From contig CAYNNG010000018.1 in the NCBI GenBank assembly GCA_964398655.1, positions 1-35,711 on the forward strand: 35,711 bases of DNA, in the 5' to 3' direction. The position numbers and the translations under genes are program-made. The notes beneath the pieces were generated by a model, which was not told the DNA's origin, ran no database searches, and saw nothing but the letters and a program-made list of their open reading frames with translations. This document shows positions 15,258-24,166 of the stretch, in pieces. This stretch comes from SFFI01 sp964398655. Lineage in GTDB: Bacteria; Bacillota; Clostridia; Saccharofermentanales; DTU023. Each line of letters opens with the position of its first letter. The first letter of the stretch is position 1.

Positions 15258-16670
15258 GTGAACCATGAATGCGGAGTCCTGGGACTCTATAATGTGCAAA
15301 AACCTGCGAATAAAGCCTACAACGCCCTTTACGCCCTCCAGCACCGCGGTCAGGAATCCGCGGGGATCTTCGTAACTAACGGAGAAAGCTTTCAGGGCTA
15401 CAAAAACTTTGGCCTGGTTCGCCAGGTCTTTGATGAAGAAACCATAGATAAGCTGGACCAAAATGAGCCCCGGCACGCCGTGGGCCACGTTCGCTACTCA
15501 GGGGCCAAGGACAACATTGTGTCCAATATTCAACCCATGTTTTTCCGTCACCTGCGGGCCGAATTCGCAATTTGCTCAAATGGCTCTATCCTGAATTACA
15601 ACAAGCTAAACCACGACCTGCAAAATAAGGGTTCTATCTTCCAGTCCACCTCTAACTGTGAAATATTAGCCCACCTCTTGGTCCGCAATTCCGGCACCTT
15701 CCTGCCGGCCCTCCAAGAGTCCCTTAACCAGCTGGTGGGTTCTTACTGCTTTGTCATCATGCGCAAAAACCGCCTCTACGCCGTGCGCGACCCCAAGGGC
15801 TTTATGCCCCTCTGCTACGGCAAGCTGGGCGACGGCTACGTCGTAGCCTCGGAATCCTGTGCCCTGGATATGCTGGGGGCAGAATTTGTCCGCGATGTCG
15901 AACCAGGAGAAATCGTGGAGTTTAATAAAGACGGAGTGCTATCGCACCGCTTCGCACCCAAGCAAGATGGGGCCATTTGCCTCATGGAATACATATATTT
16001 TGCCCGGCCCGACTCCACCATTGACGGACTCAATGTTCATCGCGCCCGCTACCAAACAGGTATGGAACTTGCCCGTGAATCCGGGGTGGACTGCGACTGG
16101 GTAATCGGGGTACCCGACTCCGCCCTGGCCGCAGCCCAAGGCTACGCACAAGCTGCCGGCCTGCCCCTACAATCCGGCCTGATCAAGAATAAATACTCAG
16201 GCCGGTCCTTCATTGAGCCTACCAATCAGAAGCGCCGTCTGGCAGTACAGATGAAGCTGTCCCCCATCCGCTACCTAATTGAAGGCAAGTCTGTCACCCT
16301 GGTGGACGACTCCATTGTCCGGGGCACTACCGTCCGTCAGCTGATCAAGATGGTGCGGGAATTTGGTGCCAAAGAGGTCCATGTCCGCATTGCCTCCCCC
16401 AAGATGATCGGGCCCTGCTTTTACGGGGTAGACTCTTCTGACTATAATGATCTTATCGGTGCTAAGAAATCCATTGAAGGTATCCGGGAGGAAATCGGGG
16501 CAGACAGCCTGGCCTTCCTCTCCCTGCCTGGCCTGTGCAAGGCTTTGGGCCTGTCCCAAGACCAAGTCTGCACAGCCTGCTACACCGAGAAATACCCCAC
16601 CGAGCTGAACGACTTTGAGGACTTTGTGCAAAGTCTGGAAGTTAAAAAAGTGCCCGAACGCTGGTATTAA
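15258..16670 (+). CDS. purF: Amidophosphoribosyltransferase
   Basis: 470 residues from a GTG start, chosen because AAGGAG lies 9 bases before it and the short propeptide MNHE would be removed to expose catalytic C5 (ECGVLGLYNV). This is the committed step: PRPP plus glutamine to phosphoribosylamine. The glutaminase half has LQHRGQESAGI and GHVRYSGAKDN. The PRPP site is VTLVDDSIVRGTTVRQLI near residue 345. Cysteines in GAICLMEYIYF, GPCFYGVD and VCTACYTEKYPTEL match the four 4Fe-4S ligands of the B. subtilis-type enzyme, so the protein is probably oxygen-sensitive. Feedback inhibition by nucleotides is expected for the family. It follows purE after 24 bases. Confidence 0.97.
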   Translation: MNHECGVLGLYNVQKPANKAYNALYALQHRGQESAGIFVTNGESFQGYKNFGLVRQVFDEETIDKLDQNEPRHAVGHVRYSGAKDNIVSNIQPMFFRHLRAEFAICSNGSILNYNKLNHDLQNKGSIFQSTSNCEILAHLLVRNSGTFLPALQESLNQLVGSYCFVIMRKNRLYAVRDPKGFMPLCYGKLGDGYVVASESCALDMLGAEFVRDVEPGEIVEFNKDGVLSHRFAPKQDGAICLMEYIYFARPDSTIDGLNVHRARYQTGMELARESGVDCDWVIGVPDSALAAAQGYAQAAGLPLQSGLIKNKYSGRSFIEPTNQKRRLAVQMKLSPIRYLIEGKSVTLVDDSIVRGTTVRQLIKMVREFGAKEVHVRIASPKMIGPCFYGVDSSDYNDLIGAKKSIEGIREEIGADSLAFLSLPGLCKALGLSQDQVCTACYTEKYPTELNDFEDFVQSLEVKKVPERWY

Positions 16671-16728
16671 TATAGGATAAATAAGTAACTTATAAAGATA
16701 ATTTAGGAGAACGAGGAGAAGAGGAAAG

Positions 16729-17802
16729 ATGACCACCAATAAGTTCCCCCACGACCACCTGCCCCAAGCCAAGGCTGCTGAACAATATAAGGCGGCCGGC
16801 GTAGACCTGGAAGCTGGTTACGAAGTCCAGCGCCGTATTAAGGATGATTTAGCCTCCACTTCCCGGCCCGGAGCCATGTCCAGCTTGGGGCGGTTCGGAG
16901 GCTTGTTTGACCTGGGTGCCCTTGGCCACTATGAGGAACCTGTGCTGGTCTCCGGCACGGATGGCGTGGGCACCAAGCTCTTCCTGGCCTTTACCATGGA
17001 TAAGCACGACACCATCGGCCAAGACGCCGTGGCCATGTGCGTAAACGACGTCCTGGTCCAAGGAGCTGAGCCTCTGTTCTTCCTTGACTACCTGGCCCTG
17101 CACCAGGCAGAGCCCAGCCTGGTGCAAGCCATTGTCGCTGGGGTGGCCCGGGCCTGTAAAGAATCCGGCTGCGCCCTCATCGGGGGCGAAACCGCCGATA
17201 TGAATGACCTCTACGCGCCCGGTCACTACGACATCGCGGGCTTTGCCGTCGGGATCGTGGATAAAAAGAACCTGATCACGGGCGATGACCTGGCCGCAGG
17301 CGATGTCCTCTTGGGCCTGCCTTCTTCCGGCGTCCATTCCAACGGTTTTTCCCTCCTGCGCAAGATTTTCTTCAAGGACCATGATTATCAAGTAGATGCG
17401 GTACCCGAAGGCTGGACTAAAACCCTGGGCGAGGAACTCCTGACTCCTACCCGGCTCTATGTGGCCCCAGTTTTACCTCTCCTGAAAGAACTTCGCCCCC
17501 ACGGCATGTGCCACGTTACAGGCGGCGGTTTCTACGAGAACCTGCCCCGCATGACCGACCGCGACCTGGCCTATGTAATTAAGAAGGGCTCCTGGCCCAG
17601 TCTGCCCATCTTCGACCTGACTGCTCAGACAGGCGGCCTCAGCGAAGACGAGATGTTCAACGTCTTTAACATGGGTATTGGCTTTGTGATCGCCCTGGCG
17701 CCTCAAGATGTAGCAAGAGCCCAGGAAATTCTCAAGGCTCAAGGCCAAGACTCCTATGTTATTGGAGAAGTCGCCGCCGGCCAGGGTGTGCAGTTCGTAT
17801 AA
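16729..17802 (+). CDS. purM: AIR synthetase (phosphoribosylformylglycinamidine cyclo-ligase)
   Basis: 357 residues. It cyclises FGAM to AIR with ATP. AAGVDLEAGYEVQRRIK, then VLVSGTDGVGTKLFLAF, DAVAMCVNDVLVQGAEPLFF, GCALIGGETADMNDLY and GLPSSGVHSNGFSLLRK are family hallmarks, including the ATP-binding SGTDGVGTK. A purine-rich stretch containing GAGGAGAAGAGG sits immediately before the ATG. The 58 bases between purF and purM contain no obvious promoter or terminator. Confidence 0.97.
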   Translation: MTTNKFPHDHLPQAKAAEQYKAAGVDLEAGYEVQRRIKDDLASTSRPGAMSSLGRFGGLFDLGALGHYEEPVLVSGTDGVGTKLFLAFTMDKHDTIGQDAVAMCVNDVLVQGAEPLFFLDYLALHQAEPSLVQAIVAGVARACKESGCALIGGETADMNDLYAPGHYDIAGFAVGIVDKKNLITGDDLAAGDVLLGLPSSGVHSNGFSLLRKIFFKDHDYQVDAVPEGWTKTLGEELLTPTRLYVAPVLPLLKELRPHGMCHVTGGGFYENLPRMTDRDLAYVIKKGSWPSLPIFDLTAQTGGLSEDEMFNVFNMGIGFVIALAPQDVARAQEILKAQGQDSYVIGEVAAGQGVQFV

Positions 17803-17811
17803 GGAGAGGCC

Positions 17812-19995
17812 ATGTCGCAGCAAAATTTTAGGCTGGCCCTCTTTGCCTCAGGCAATGGGACCAACGCCCAGGCTATCTATAAGGCCTGGCAGGATGGCCA
17901 ATTAGGCCGGGTCACCCCGGCAGTGCTTATTGCGGATAAGGACTGCCCCGCCCTGCATTGGGCCCAGGAATCCGGACTGGCCGCCTTCTTGGTCAAGCCC
18001 CGGGATTATGCGAACCGGACCGCTCATGAAGAAGCCATTCTCCGCATCCTTCACGACCAAAATATTGATTTAATCGCCCTCGCGGGCTATATGCGGCTCC
18101 TGACCCCCCTCTTAGTGGGCAGTTATAGGGGTCGCCTACTCAACATCCACCCCGCCCTCCTGCCCGAGTTCCCTGGCACCCACGCCATTGAACGGGCATA
18201 CGAGGCGGGTGTGCCTTTTTCTGGGGTCACCGTCCACCTGGTGGATGAGGGTATGGACACCGGCCAAATCCTGGCTCAAGAAAAGGTTGAACTTTTTCCG
18301 AGCCAAAGCCTAGAGGACTTTGAAGCTGCTATCCACCGGGTTGAGCATCAGCTCTATCCAGCGACCATAGCGGCCTACGCACAAAATTTGGAGGAAACTA
18401 TGCAGAAAACCGCCCTACTATCCGTTTATGACAAGACTGGTCTCACCGCCTTTGCCCAAGGCCTGACCAACCTCGGTTACCGGCTTATCTCTTCCGGTGG
18501 CACCTGCCGTCACCTGCAGGAAGCCGGTCTGGAAGTGACTGAGGTTTCCAGCCTCACTAAATTCCCCGAAATGCTGGGTGGCCGGGTCAAGACTCTTCAC
18601 CCTGTAGTCCACGGCGGCATCCTGGCCCGCAGAGAAAATCCCGAGGACCTCGCCAGCCTGGAAGCCCAGGGCATTCAAACCATTGACCTGGTCTGCGTCA
18701 ACCTCTACCCCTTCGCCCAAGTCTTAGCCAAGGGCGGAGAAGAAGCGGAACTGATTGAAAACATCGACATTGGTGGCCCTACTCTCCTGCGGGCCGCGGC
18801 TAAAAACTTCCGCGACGTTTGGGTGGTAACCGATCCTAGTGATTATGAAAATGTCCTGTACCAGGTCCAGAAGGCCCAAGGCCAAGAGCCCTATACCCCT
18901 GAAGTGCTGGCCCAGCGCCGGCTCCTGGCTGCTAAAGTCTTCCAGTCTACCTTCCACTATGACCAGCTGATTTCCTCTTATTTCCAAAAGGCCACAGCCA
19001 TGACCGACACCGACCTGACCACCGCGGAAATGTCTGACGACCAGCTTTTCCCTGACCGTATCGACATTGAAGGTCACCGTCTGCAGGTCCTGCGCTACGG
19101 GGAAAACCCCCACCAGAGAGCGGCCTTCTACCGCTGGGCTGAAGTTTCCGACTCTGGCTTGCCCGCCGCCAAGCAGCTGCATGGCAAAGAATTGTCTTAC
19201 AACAATATTCAGGATGCCAACGCCGCCCTGGAGCTACTCTACGAGTTCGACCAGCCCTGCGTCGTAGCCCTCAAGCACATGAACCCCTGCGGTCTAGCGG
19301 TGGGAAACGACATTTACCAGGCCTGGCAGGCTGCCTATAAGGCTGACCCCGTCTCCATTTTCGGCGGCATTGTGGCGGCCAACCGGGAAATTGACCTACA
19401 AACTGCCCAGGAACTCCACGAAATTTTCCTGGAAATTGTCATCGCGCCTTCCTTCAGCCCGGAGGCTTTTGAGGTCTTGTCCAAGAAGAAAAACATCCGG
19501 CTCTTAACCCTGCCCATGGAGACCAAGCGGTCCTTAGACAGCCTCAAGGTCGTATCTGTCATGGATGGGGTCCTCATGCAGGAAAGAGACCTGCGCAAGG
19601 TCCAGCGGGAAGACTGCAGCCTGATGACCAAAGCTGCCCCTACCGATGACGAGTGGGACGACCTGATTAATGGCTTCTCTGTGGTCAAACACTGCAAGTC
19701 CAACGCTATTGTGGTCTTTAAGGACGGGGTCACCCTGGGTATCGGGGTAGGCCAGTCCAACCGGGTGGGCGCAGCTAAGCTGGCTCTGGAACAGGCTGGT
19801 GACCGGGCTAAGGGAGCAATCCTGGCTTCTGACGCCTTCTTCCCCATGCCAGACACCGTGGAAATGGCCGCCCAGTTCGGCATTAGCGCCATCATTCAGC
19901 CCGGCGGCTCCATCCGAGATGAAGATTCCATTCAAGTCTGCAACGAAAAAAACATTGCCATGGTGGCCACCGGCATTCGCCACTTCAAGCACTAA
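17812..19995 (+). CDS. purNH: PurN-PurH fusion: GAR transformylase + AICAR transformylase/IMP cyclohydrolase
   Basis: A single 727-residue frame. Residues 1 to about 195 are PurN (LALFASGNGTNAQAIYKAW, IALAGYMRLLTPLLV, the NIHPALLPEFPG catalytic Asn-His loop, and GVTVHLVDEGMDTGQIL). Residues 197-727 are PurH: IMP cyclohydrolase (SVYDKTGLTAFAQGL, LGGRVKTLHPVVHGG, NIDIGGPTLLRAAAKNF), then AICAR transformylase (GENPHQRAAFYRW, KHMNPCGLAV, VVKHCKSNAIVVF) and the usual C-terminus ATGIRHFKH. Both formyl-folate steps of the pathway are thus on one chain. At the junction, ATG 18400 is in frame and preceded by GGAGG, so free PurH may also be made. The start is preceded by AAGGAGAGG and lies 9 bases after purM. 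Separate purN and purH genes are the norm. Confidence 0.95.
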   Translation: MSQQNFRLALFASGNGTNAQAIYKAWQDGQLGRVTPAVLIADKDCPALHWAQESGLAAFLVKPRDYANRTAHEEAILRILHDQNIDLIALAGYMRLLTPLLVGSYRGRLLNIHPALLPEFPGTHAIERAYEAGVPFSGVTVHLVDEGMDTGQILAQEKVELFPSQSLEDFEAAIHRVEHQLYPATIAAYAQNLEETMQKTALLSVYDKTGLTAFAQGLTNLGYRLISSGGTCRHLQEAGLEVTEVSSLTKFPEMLGGRVKTLHPVVHGGILARRENPEDLASLEAQGIQTIDLVCVNLYPFAQVLAKGGEEAELIENIDIGGPTLLRAAAKNFRDVWVVTDPSDYENVLYQVQKAQGQEPYTPEVLAQRRLLAAKVFQSTFHYDQLISSYFQKATAMTDTDLTTAEMSDDQLFPDRIDIEGHRLQVLRYGENPHQRAAFYRWAEVSDSGLPAAKQLHGKELSYNNIQDANAALELLYEFDQPCVVALKHMNPCGLAVGNDIYQAWQAAYKADPVSIFGGIVAANREIDLQTAQELHEIFLEIVIAPSFSPEAFEVLSKKKNIRLLTLPMETKRSLDSLKVVSVMDGVLMQERDLRKVQREDCSLMTKAAPTDDEWDDLINGFSVVKHCKSNAIVVFKDGVTLGIGVGQSNRVGAAKLALEQAGDRAKGAILASDAFFPMPDTVEMAAQFGISAIIQPGGSIRDEDSIQVCNEKNIAMVATGIRHFKH
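18390..18402 (+). promoter_or_regulatory. Internal Shine-Dalgarno and ATG at the PurN/PurH junction
   Basis: GGAGG (18390-18394), five bases, then ATG (18400-18402), in frame with the fusion at codon 197 and exactly where an ordinary PurH would begin (MQKTALLSVYDKTG). It looks like the original purH start preserved after loss of the purN stop. Confidence 0.75.
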
Positions 19996-20010
19996 GCCTC
20001 AAGGCTAACT

Positions 20011-20040
20011 AGCGGGGGGCTTGTCCTGCAAGCCCCCGCT
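20011..20040 (+). other. GC-rich hairpin between purH and purD
   Basis: Stem AGCGGGGGGCTTG / CAAGCCCCCGCT (12 bp with one bulged G), loop TCCTG. No U-run follows (CCCCATATTC), so it is a poor intrinsic terminator. It could pause polymerase or protect mRNA ends between the two halves of the operon. Confidence 0.6.
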
Positions 20041-20125
20041 CCCCATATTCTCTTAGACCCCACATATCCCCCATACTGCAGGCTTGGTCCCCAAGTCTGC
20101 AGCAATTAGACCAAGGCATATACAT

Positions 20126-21490
20126 ATGAAAATTTTGCTAATCGGCAGCGGAGGCCGAGAAATGGCACTCCTGCTCGCCCTCCGGAAATCTCCCTTGCAG
20201 CCCCAAATCCTTGTCGCCCCAGGTTCCGACGCTATGGCCGAGCTGGCCCGCTGCTATCCCCAGCTTAAGGTGGAAGACCTGGATGGTCTGGTTCAGCTGG
20301 CCCGCGCAGAAGCTGTAGACTTCTGCCTGGTGGGTCCCGAAGTTCCTCTGGCCCTGGGCCTAGTGGATGCCCTGGAAGCCGCTGGTATCCCCTCCTTTGG
20401 ACCCCGGCAGGCCGCCGCCCGCATTGAGTCCTCCAAGGCGTACGCCAAAAATCTCATGGTGCAGGCCGGAGTTCCCACCGCCCGCTACCAGACCTATACC
20501 AGCACCACTGCGGCCCTGGCTGCCCTAGATGAGTGGGATTTCCCCCTCGTCCTCAAGGAAAACGGGCTCAAGGCCGGCAAGGGTGTAGCAATTTGCCAGA
20601 CTAAGGCCGAGGCCCAGGACCATATCTCAGGCCTGGAGCTCTCTGATACTAACCCCCTGCTCTTTGAGGAATTCCTCCAGGGCTTTGAGTTCAGCCTGAT
20701 CTGCCTGGCCTCCGGGGAAAAATTCCTCCCCCTGCCTGTGGCCCAAGACTACAAGGCCATCTACGATGGGCAGAAGGGCCCCAACACAGGCGGCATGGGT
20801 GCCGTTTCTCCCCTGCCCCGCCTGTCAGAAGAAATTTACCAGGCAGCCCTAGACCAAGTGATCAAGCCTACCTTAAAGGCCTTAGCCGCTGACCACAGCA
20901 GCTTCACCGGCTTCCTCTACGCCGGTCTCATGGCTACAGACTCTGGCGTTAAAGTCATTGAATTTAATGCCCGCATGGGCGACCCCGAGGCCGAGGTTAT
21001 CCTCCCCCGTCTCCAGGGTGATCTCTTGACCGCGATCTGCCAGCTCTTAGGCTTGGCTACTGACCAGGCTGTCAGCACAGATAATCCGGACATCTCAGCC
21101 CAGGCTGACCTGCAGTCCCCTGCCGCCCCCCAGTCTGCAGCCGAGTCCGAGCAAGGAGAAGCCCTCATCTTCCCCGTCACCTCCGACACCTGCCTGGGTG
21201 TAGTCCTAAGTTCACCGGGCTATCCGGGCAAGGTGACCGCTAAACCTGTCATTCCCCAGGCCTTCTTTGAGGCCGCCCAGGCCGAGGGCCTGGAGGTCAT
21301 CCACATGGGAACAAAGAAGGTGCCCGAGGGCTACCAAGCCGCCGGCGGCCGGGTCCTCATGATCACCTGCCAAGGTCCAGACCTCGCAGCCTGCCGGGAC
21401 AAGATATACGGCTTTTTACAAAGCCACCGGGACTGGATTAAGGACTTCCATTACCGGACCGACATCGGCCTGGCAGCTTTAGCAAATTAG
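20126..21490 (+). CDS. purD: Phosphoribosylamine-glycine ligase (GAR synthetase)
   Basis: 454 residues from ATG 20126. A 14-codon upstream extension is in frame, but MKILLIGSGGREMALLLAL is the canonical N-terminus. The ATP-grasp enzyme joins glycine to phosphoribosylamine. FCLVGPEVPLALGLVDAL, ESSKAYAKNLM, LVLKENGLKAGKGVAI, GPNTGGMGAVSPLP and IEFNARMGDPEAEVILPRL are diagnostic. Residues about 310-347 are an extra Ala/Gln/Ser-rich stretch before the C-terminal domain. The ribosome binding site is weak (AAGG, 11 bases away). It lies 130 bases after purH across a hairpin, so it may have its own expression level. Confidence 0.96.
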   Translation: MKILLIGSGGREMALLLALRKSPLQPQILVAPGSDAMAELARCYPQLKVEDLDGLVQLARAEAVDFCLVGPEVPLALGLVDALEAAGIPSFGPRQAAARIESSKAYAKNLMVQAGVPTARYQTYTSTTAALAALDEWDFPLVLKENGLKAGKGVAICQTKAEAQDHISGLELSDTNPLLFEEFLQGFEFSLICLASGEKFLPLPVAQDYKAIYDGQKGPNTGGMGAVSPLPRLSEEIYQAALDQVIKPTLKALAADHSSFTGFLYAGLMATDSGVKVIEFNARMGDPEAEVILPRLQGDLLTAICQLLGLATDQAVSTDNPDISAQADLQSPAAPQSAAESEQGEALIFPVTSDTCLGVVLSSPGYPGKVTAKPVIPQAFFEAAQAEGLEVIHMGTKKVPEGYQAAGGRVLMITCQGPDLAACRDKIYGFLQSHRDWIKDFHYRTDIGLAALAN

Positions 21491-21584
21491 GGCCTATAAG
21501 CCAGCGGACAGGAAGCGGTCTCGTCAGCAAGAAAATTTCACGAGCCGGCACCCGCCGCACCGTAGAAAAATAAAGGAGCGTATC

Positions 21585-22880
21585 ATGTTAAACCGTTATT
21601 CCCACCCTGAAATGCGGGCCATCTGGTCCGACGAAAACATCTTCCACGCCTGGTTGGAGGTAGAAATCCTCTCCTGCGAAGCCTGGTCTGAACTGGGCGT
21701 GATCCCTAAGGAAGATGTCCAAGCCATCCGCGACAAGGCGACCTTCACCGTCCCCCGTATCCGTGAAATTGAGCAAGAAACCCGCCACGACGTGGTGGCC
21801 TTCACCCGCACGGTTTCCGAGAGTCTGGGTGAGGAGAAAAAGTGGGTTCACTACGGTCTGACCTCCACCGACGTGGTAGATACCGCTTACGGCTACCTCT
21901 ATAAACAGGCCAACACCCTGCTCCTGGAAGAGCTGGATAAGTTGATTGAGGTGGTCAAGCAAAAGGCCCTACTCTACAAGGACACCCCTAAAATGGGCCG
22001 AACCCATGGCATCCATGCAGAAATCACCAGCTTTGGCCTGACCATGGCCCTCTGGTATGCCGAGCTACAGCGCCAGCGCGACCGCTTCTTGCGGGCAGCC
22101 CAGGGTGTAGAATGCGGCAAGATCTCTGGCGCGGTAGGCACCTTTGCCAACACCCCACCCTTTGTGCAGGACTATGTTTGCGAAAAGCTGGGCATTGACT
22201 CGGCGGCTATCTCTACCCAAATCCTCCAGCGTGACCGCCATGCTGCCTATTACGGCACTCTGGCCCTGATCGCCGCTTCTCTGGAAAAATTCTCCACCGA
22301 GATCCGGCACCTCCAGCGCACCGAAGTCCGGGAGGCTGAGGAATATTTCTCCAAGGGCCAAAAGGGCTCTTCCGCTATGCCCCACAAGCGCAATCCCATC
22401 GGCTCAGAAAATATCTGTGGCTGCGCCCGGCTCATGCGGGGTTACATGCTCACCTCCTACGAGGACATCTGCCTCTGGCATGAACGGGATATCTCCCACT
22501 CCTCCGCCGAGCGTGTGCTCTCCTCCGACGCCACGGAGCTCCTCCACTACATGCTCCGCCGCTTCCGTACGATCCTCGACAAGCTCGTGGTTTATCCTGA
22601 AAATATGTTGAAGAATATCGGCCTGACCCACGGGGTGATCTTCTCTCAGCACATTCTCCTCTCCCTGATTAACAAGGGCATGTCCCGCGAGGAGGCCTAC
22701 GACCTGGTCCAGCCTTTAGCCATGCAAGCCTGGGAAAACCAGATTGAGTTCCGGCCCCTGGTTGAGGCCAACGCCAAAATCACAGCTGCCCTCAGCAAGG
22801 AAGAAATTGACCAGGCCTTCGACCCCCACTACCACTTGAAAAACGTCGACACGATTTTCCAGCGTGTGGGTCTGCTCTAA
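21585..22880 (+). CDS. purB: Adenylosuccinate lyase
   Basis: 431 residues, the shorter Bacillota/Thermotoga-type length. It cleaves SAICAR to AICAR and adenylosuccinate to AMP, releasing fumarate. RYSHPEMRAIWSDEN at the start, RHDVVAFTRTVSE, KMGRTHGIHAEITSFG with the catalytic His, and the flexible signature loop GSSAMPHKRNPIGSENI are all present. A strong AAAGGAG precedes the ATG. It is the last purine gene; no clear U-tailed terminator follows, only the tandem repeat at 22896-22969. Confidence 0.97.
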   Translation: MLNRYSHPEMRAIWSDENIFHAWLEVEILSCEAWSELGVIPKEDVQAIRDKATFTVPRIREIEQETRHDVVAFTRTVSESLGEEKKWVHYGLTSTDVVDTAYGYLYKQANTLLLEELDKLIEVVKQKALLYKDTPKMGRTHGIHAEITSFGLTMALWYAELQRQRDRFLRAAQGVECGKISGAVGTFANTPPFVQDYVCEKLGIDSAAISTQILQRDRHAAYYGTLALIAASLEKFSTEIRHLQRTEVREAEEYFSKGQKGSSAMPHKRNPIGSENICGCARLMRGYMLTSYEDICLWHERDISHSSAERVLSSDATELLHYMLRRFRTILDKLVVYPENMLKNIGLTHGVIFSQHILLSLINKGMSREEAYDLVQPLAMQAWENQIEFRPLVEANAKITAALSKEEIDQAFDPHYHLKNVDTIFQRVGLL

Positions 22881-22895
22881 TTTTTGCTTTATGAG

Positions 22896-22969
22896 CTTAA
22901 TGCGTTTTGCTTCATGCACTTAACGCGTTTTGCTTAACGCACTTGATTTAATGCTTGATACTTAATGCG
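22896..22969. repeat. Degenerate 23-bp tandem repeat overlapping the lplA start
   Basis: Two adjacent 23-bp units (22896-22918 and 22919-22941) begin CTTAATGCGTTTTGC and CTTAACGCGTTTTGC and match at 20 of 23 positions. A shorter 19-bp unit and a final CTTAATGCG follow, and this last piece supplies the ATG (22965) of the next gene. No Shine-Dalgarno is visible in it. Confidence 0.8.
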
Positions 22970-24044
22970 ATATTTTCTCAGTCCCAGCCACGATGCCGCC
23001 TATAACCAGGCCTTGGAAGAACGGCTTTACCTGGCCTATCCCGGAGAAGCTTTTCTCCTGCTCTGGCGCAACCGGCCGGCAGTGGTCTGTGGTAAATTTC
23101 AGAATATCTATCAGGAGGTAAACCTCCTTGAGGCCCAGGACCAAGGCGTTGCCTTGGTCCGCCGTATTTCTGGCGGTGGCACGGTTTACCACGACCTGGG
23201 CAACATTAACTACAGCCTGATCGGCCGCAAGGAGGGCCTAGGAGCCAATTACCAGCCCATCCTGGAAAAGATCTGTGCCTCCCTCGCCCTCTTAGGAGCA
23301 GAGGTGGAAATTTTAGATGAAATCTCCTTGGGCGTCGCAGGCGGCACAGCAGGCTTAAAAATTTCCGGCTCTGCCCAGGCGACCAGCCAAGACCGTCTGG
23401 TCCATCATGGGACCCTGCTCTACGACTCCGACTTGTCGGCTCTCCAGCGCCTGGCCAACGGCCATAACCAAAACTTCTCCACCCGCGGCACCCGGTCCGT
23501 ACCCTGGCCCGTGGCCAACCTCCGCGACCATCTCCACCCAGACCTGGGCGACAGTCAGGCCTTCCTTGAGGCTTGGCTGGCAGCCTTGCAGCAGGTCCTG
23601 GGAGCACAGGAGGAATTTCACTTAACCGAGGAAGACCGCCAGGCCATCGACCAGCTCTACCACGAAAAATACACCAGCTGGACCTGGACCTTTGCCCAGG
23701 GACCTGCCTTTGGCTTCAGCCGCGACCTGCCCAGTCAAAACTTTGCTCATCTGGACCGCACTTGCCCCAGCCTGCCCTCAAGCCACAAAGTTGACCAACA
23801 TAAGGCTACACAAGCCAACCCGGTTAGGCCACAGAAGGCTACACAAGCCAACCTGCCCTCACCGGTTTTTCCCACACAAATTTCTTATACGGTCAAAAAG
23901 GGAATCATCCAAGACTTCGTCTGCCAGCCCGCCTGTCCCGACCTCAGCGCGTCCTTAGTAGGCCTGCAGCTTGAACCCCAGCTGGTACAAAGCAAACTTG
24001 ACCAGCTAGGTTACTCTGGCCTCCTGCCCTATCTTTTCAGCTAA
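22965..24044 (+). CDS. lplA: Lipoate-protein ligase, LplA family (divergent)
   Basis: 359 residues. It activates lipoate or octanoate with ATP and attaches it to a lipoyl-domain lysine. RRISGGGTVYHD (66-77) and the lysine loop GLKISGSAQ (K132) are present, but the usual RNDLL-DG stretch before the lysine is replaced by DEISLGVAGGTA, so substrate preference may differ from that of the second ligase. Residues about 272-306 are a Gln/Ala/Pro-rich insert made by an in-frame duplication: a 19-bp identity recurs at 23802-23820 and 23835-23853, 33 bases apart. The C-terminal accessory domain follows (TVKKGIIQDFVC). It has no clear ribosome binding site; the start codon lies in a tandem repeat 84 bases after purB. 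Confidence 0.88.
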   Translation: MRYFLSPSHDAAYNQALEERLYLAYPGEAFLLLWRNRPAVVCGKFQNIYQEVNLLEAQDQGVALVRRISGGGTVYHDLGNINYSLIGRKEGLGANYQPILEKICASLALLGAEVEILDEISLGVAGGTAGLKISGSAQATSQDRLVHHGTLLYDSDLSALQRLANGHNQNFSTRGTRSVPWPVANLRDHLHPDLGDSQAFLEAWLAALQQVLGAQEEFHLTEEDRQAIDQLYHEKYTSWTWTFAQGPAFGFSRDLPSQNFAHLDRTCPSLPSSHKVDQHKATQANPVRPQKATQANLPSPVFPTQISYTVKKGIIQDFVCQPACPDLSASLVGLQLEPQLVQSKLDQLGYSGLLPYLFS

Positions 24045-24078
24045 ATATTGCTCAGGGAATTTTTCAGGGATAACAGGC

Positions 24079-24139
24079 TTACTGTGAACTTGCTTAACCC
24101 AGAAGCTTACTGTCTCCCACTATAGCTAGAAGTTTACTG
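24079..24139. repeat. Three short direct repeats ending TTACTG
   Basis: AGGCTTACTG (24075-24084), AGAAGCTTACTG (24101-24112) and AGAAGTTTACTG (24128-24139) recur at 28- and 27-base spacing in the gap between the convergent ligase genes. Function unknown. Confidence 0.5.
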
Positions 24140-24166
24140 ACACCCTGCTTAAGTAAACAGGGTGTC
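24139..24166. terminator. Hairpin between convergent lipoate ligase genes
   Basis: Perfect 9-bp stem GACACCCTG (24139-24147) / CAGGGTGTC (24158-24166) with a 10-base loop. Its right arm and part of its loop include the last codons and stop of the minus-strand ligase. It could end transcription from both sides, but neither side has a proper U-run. Confidence 0.4.
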
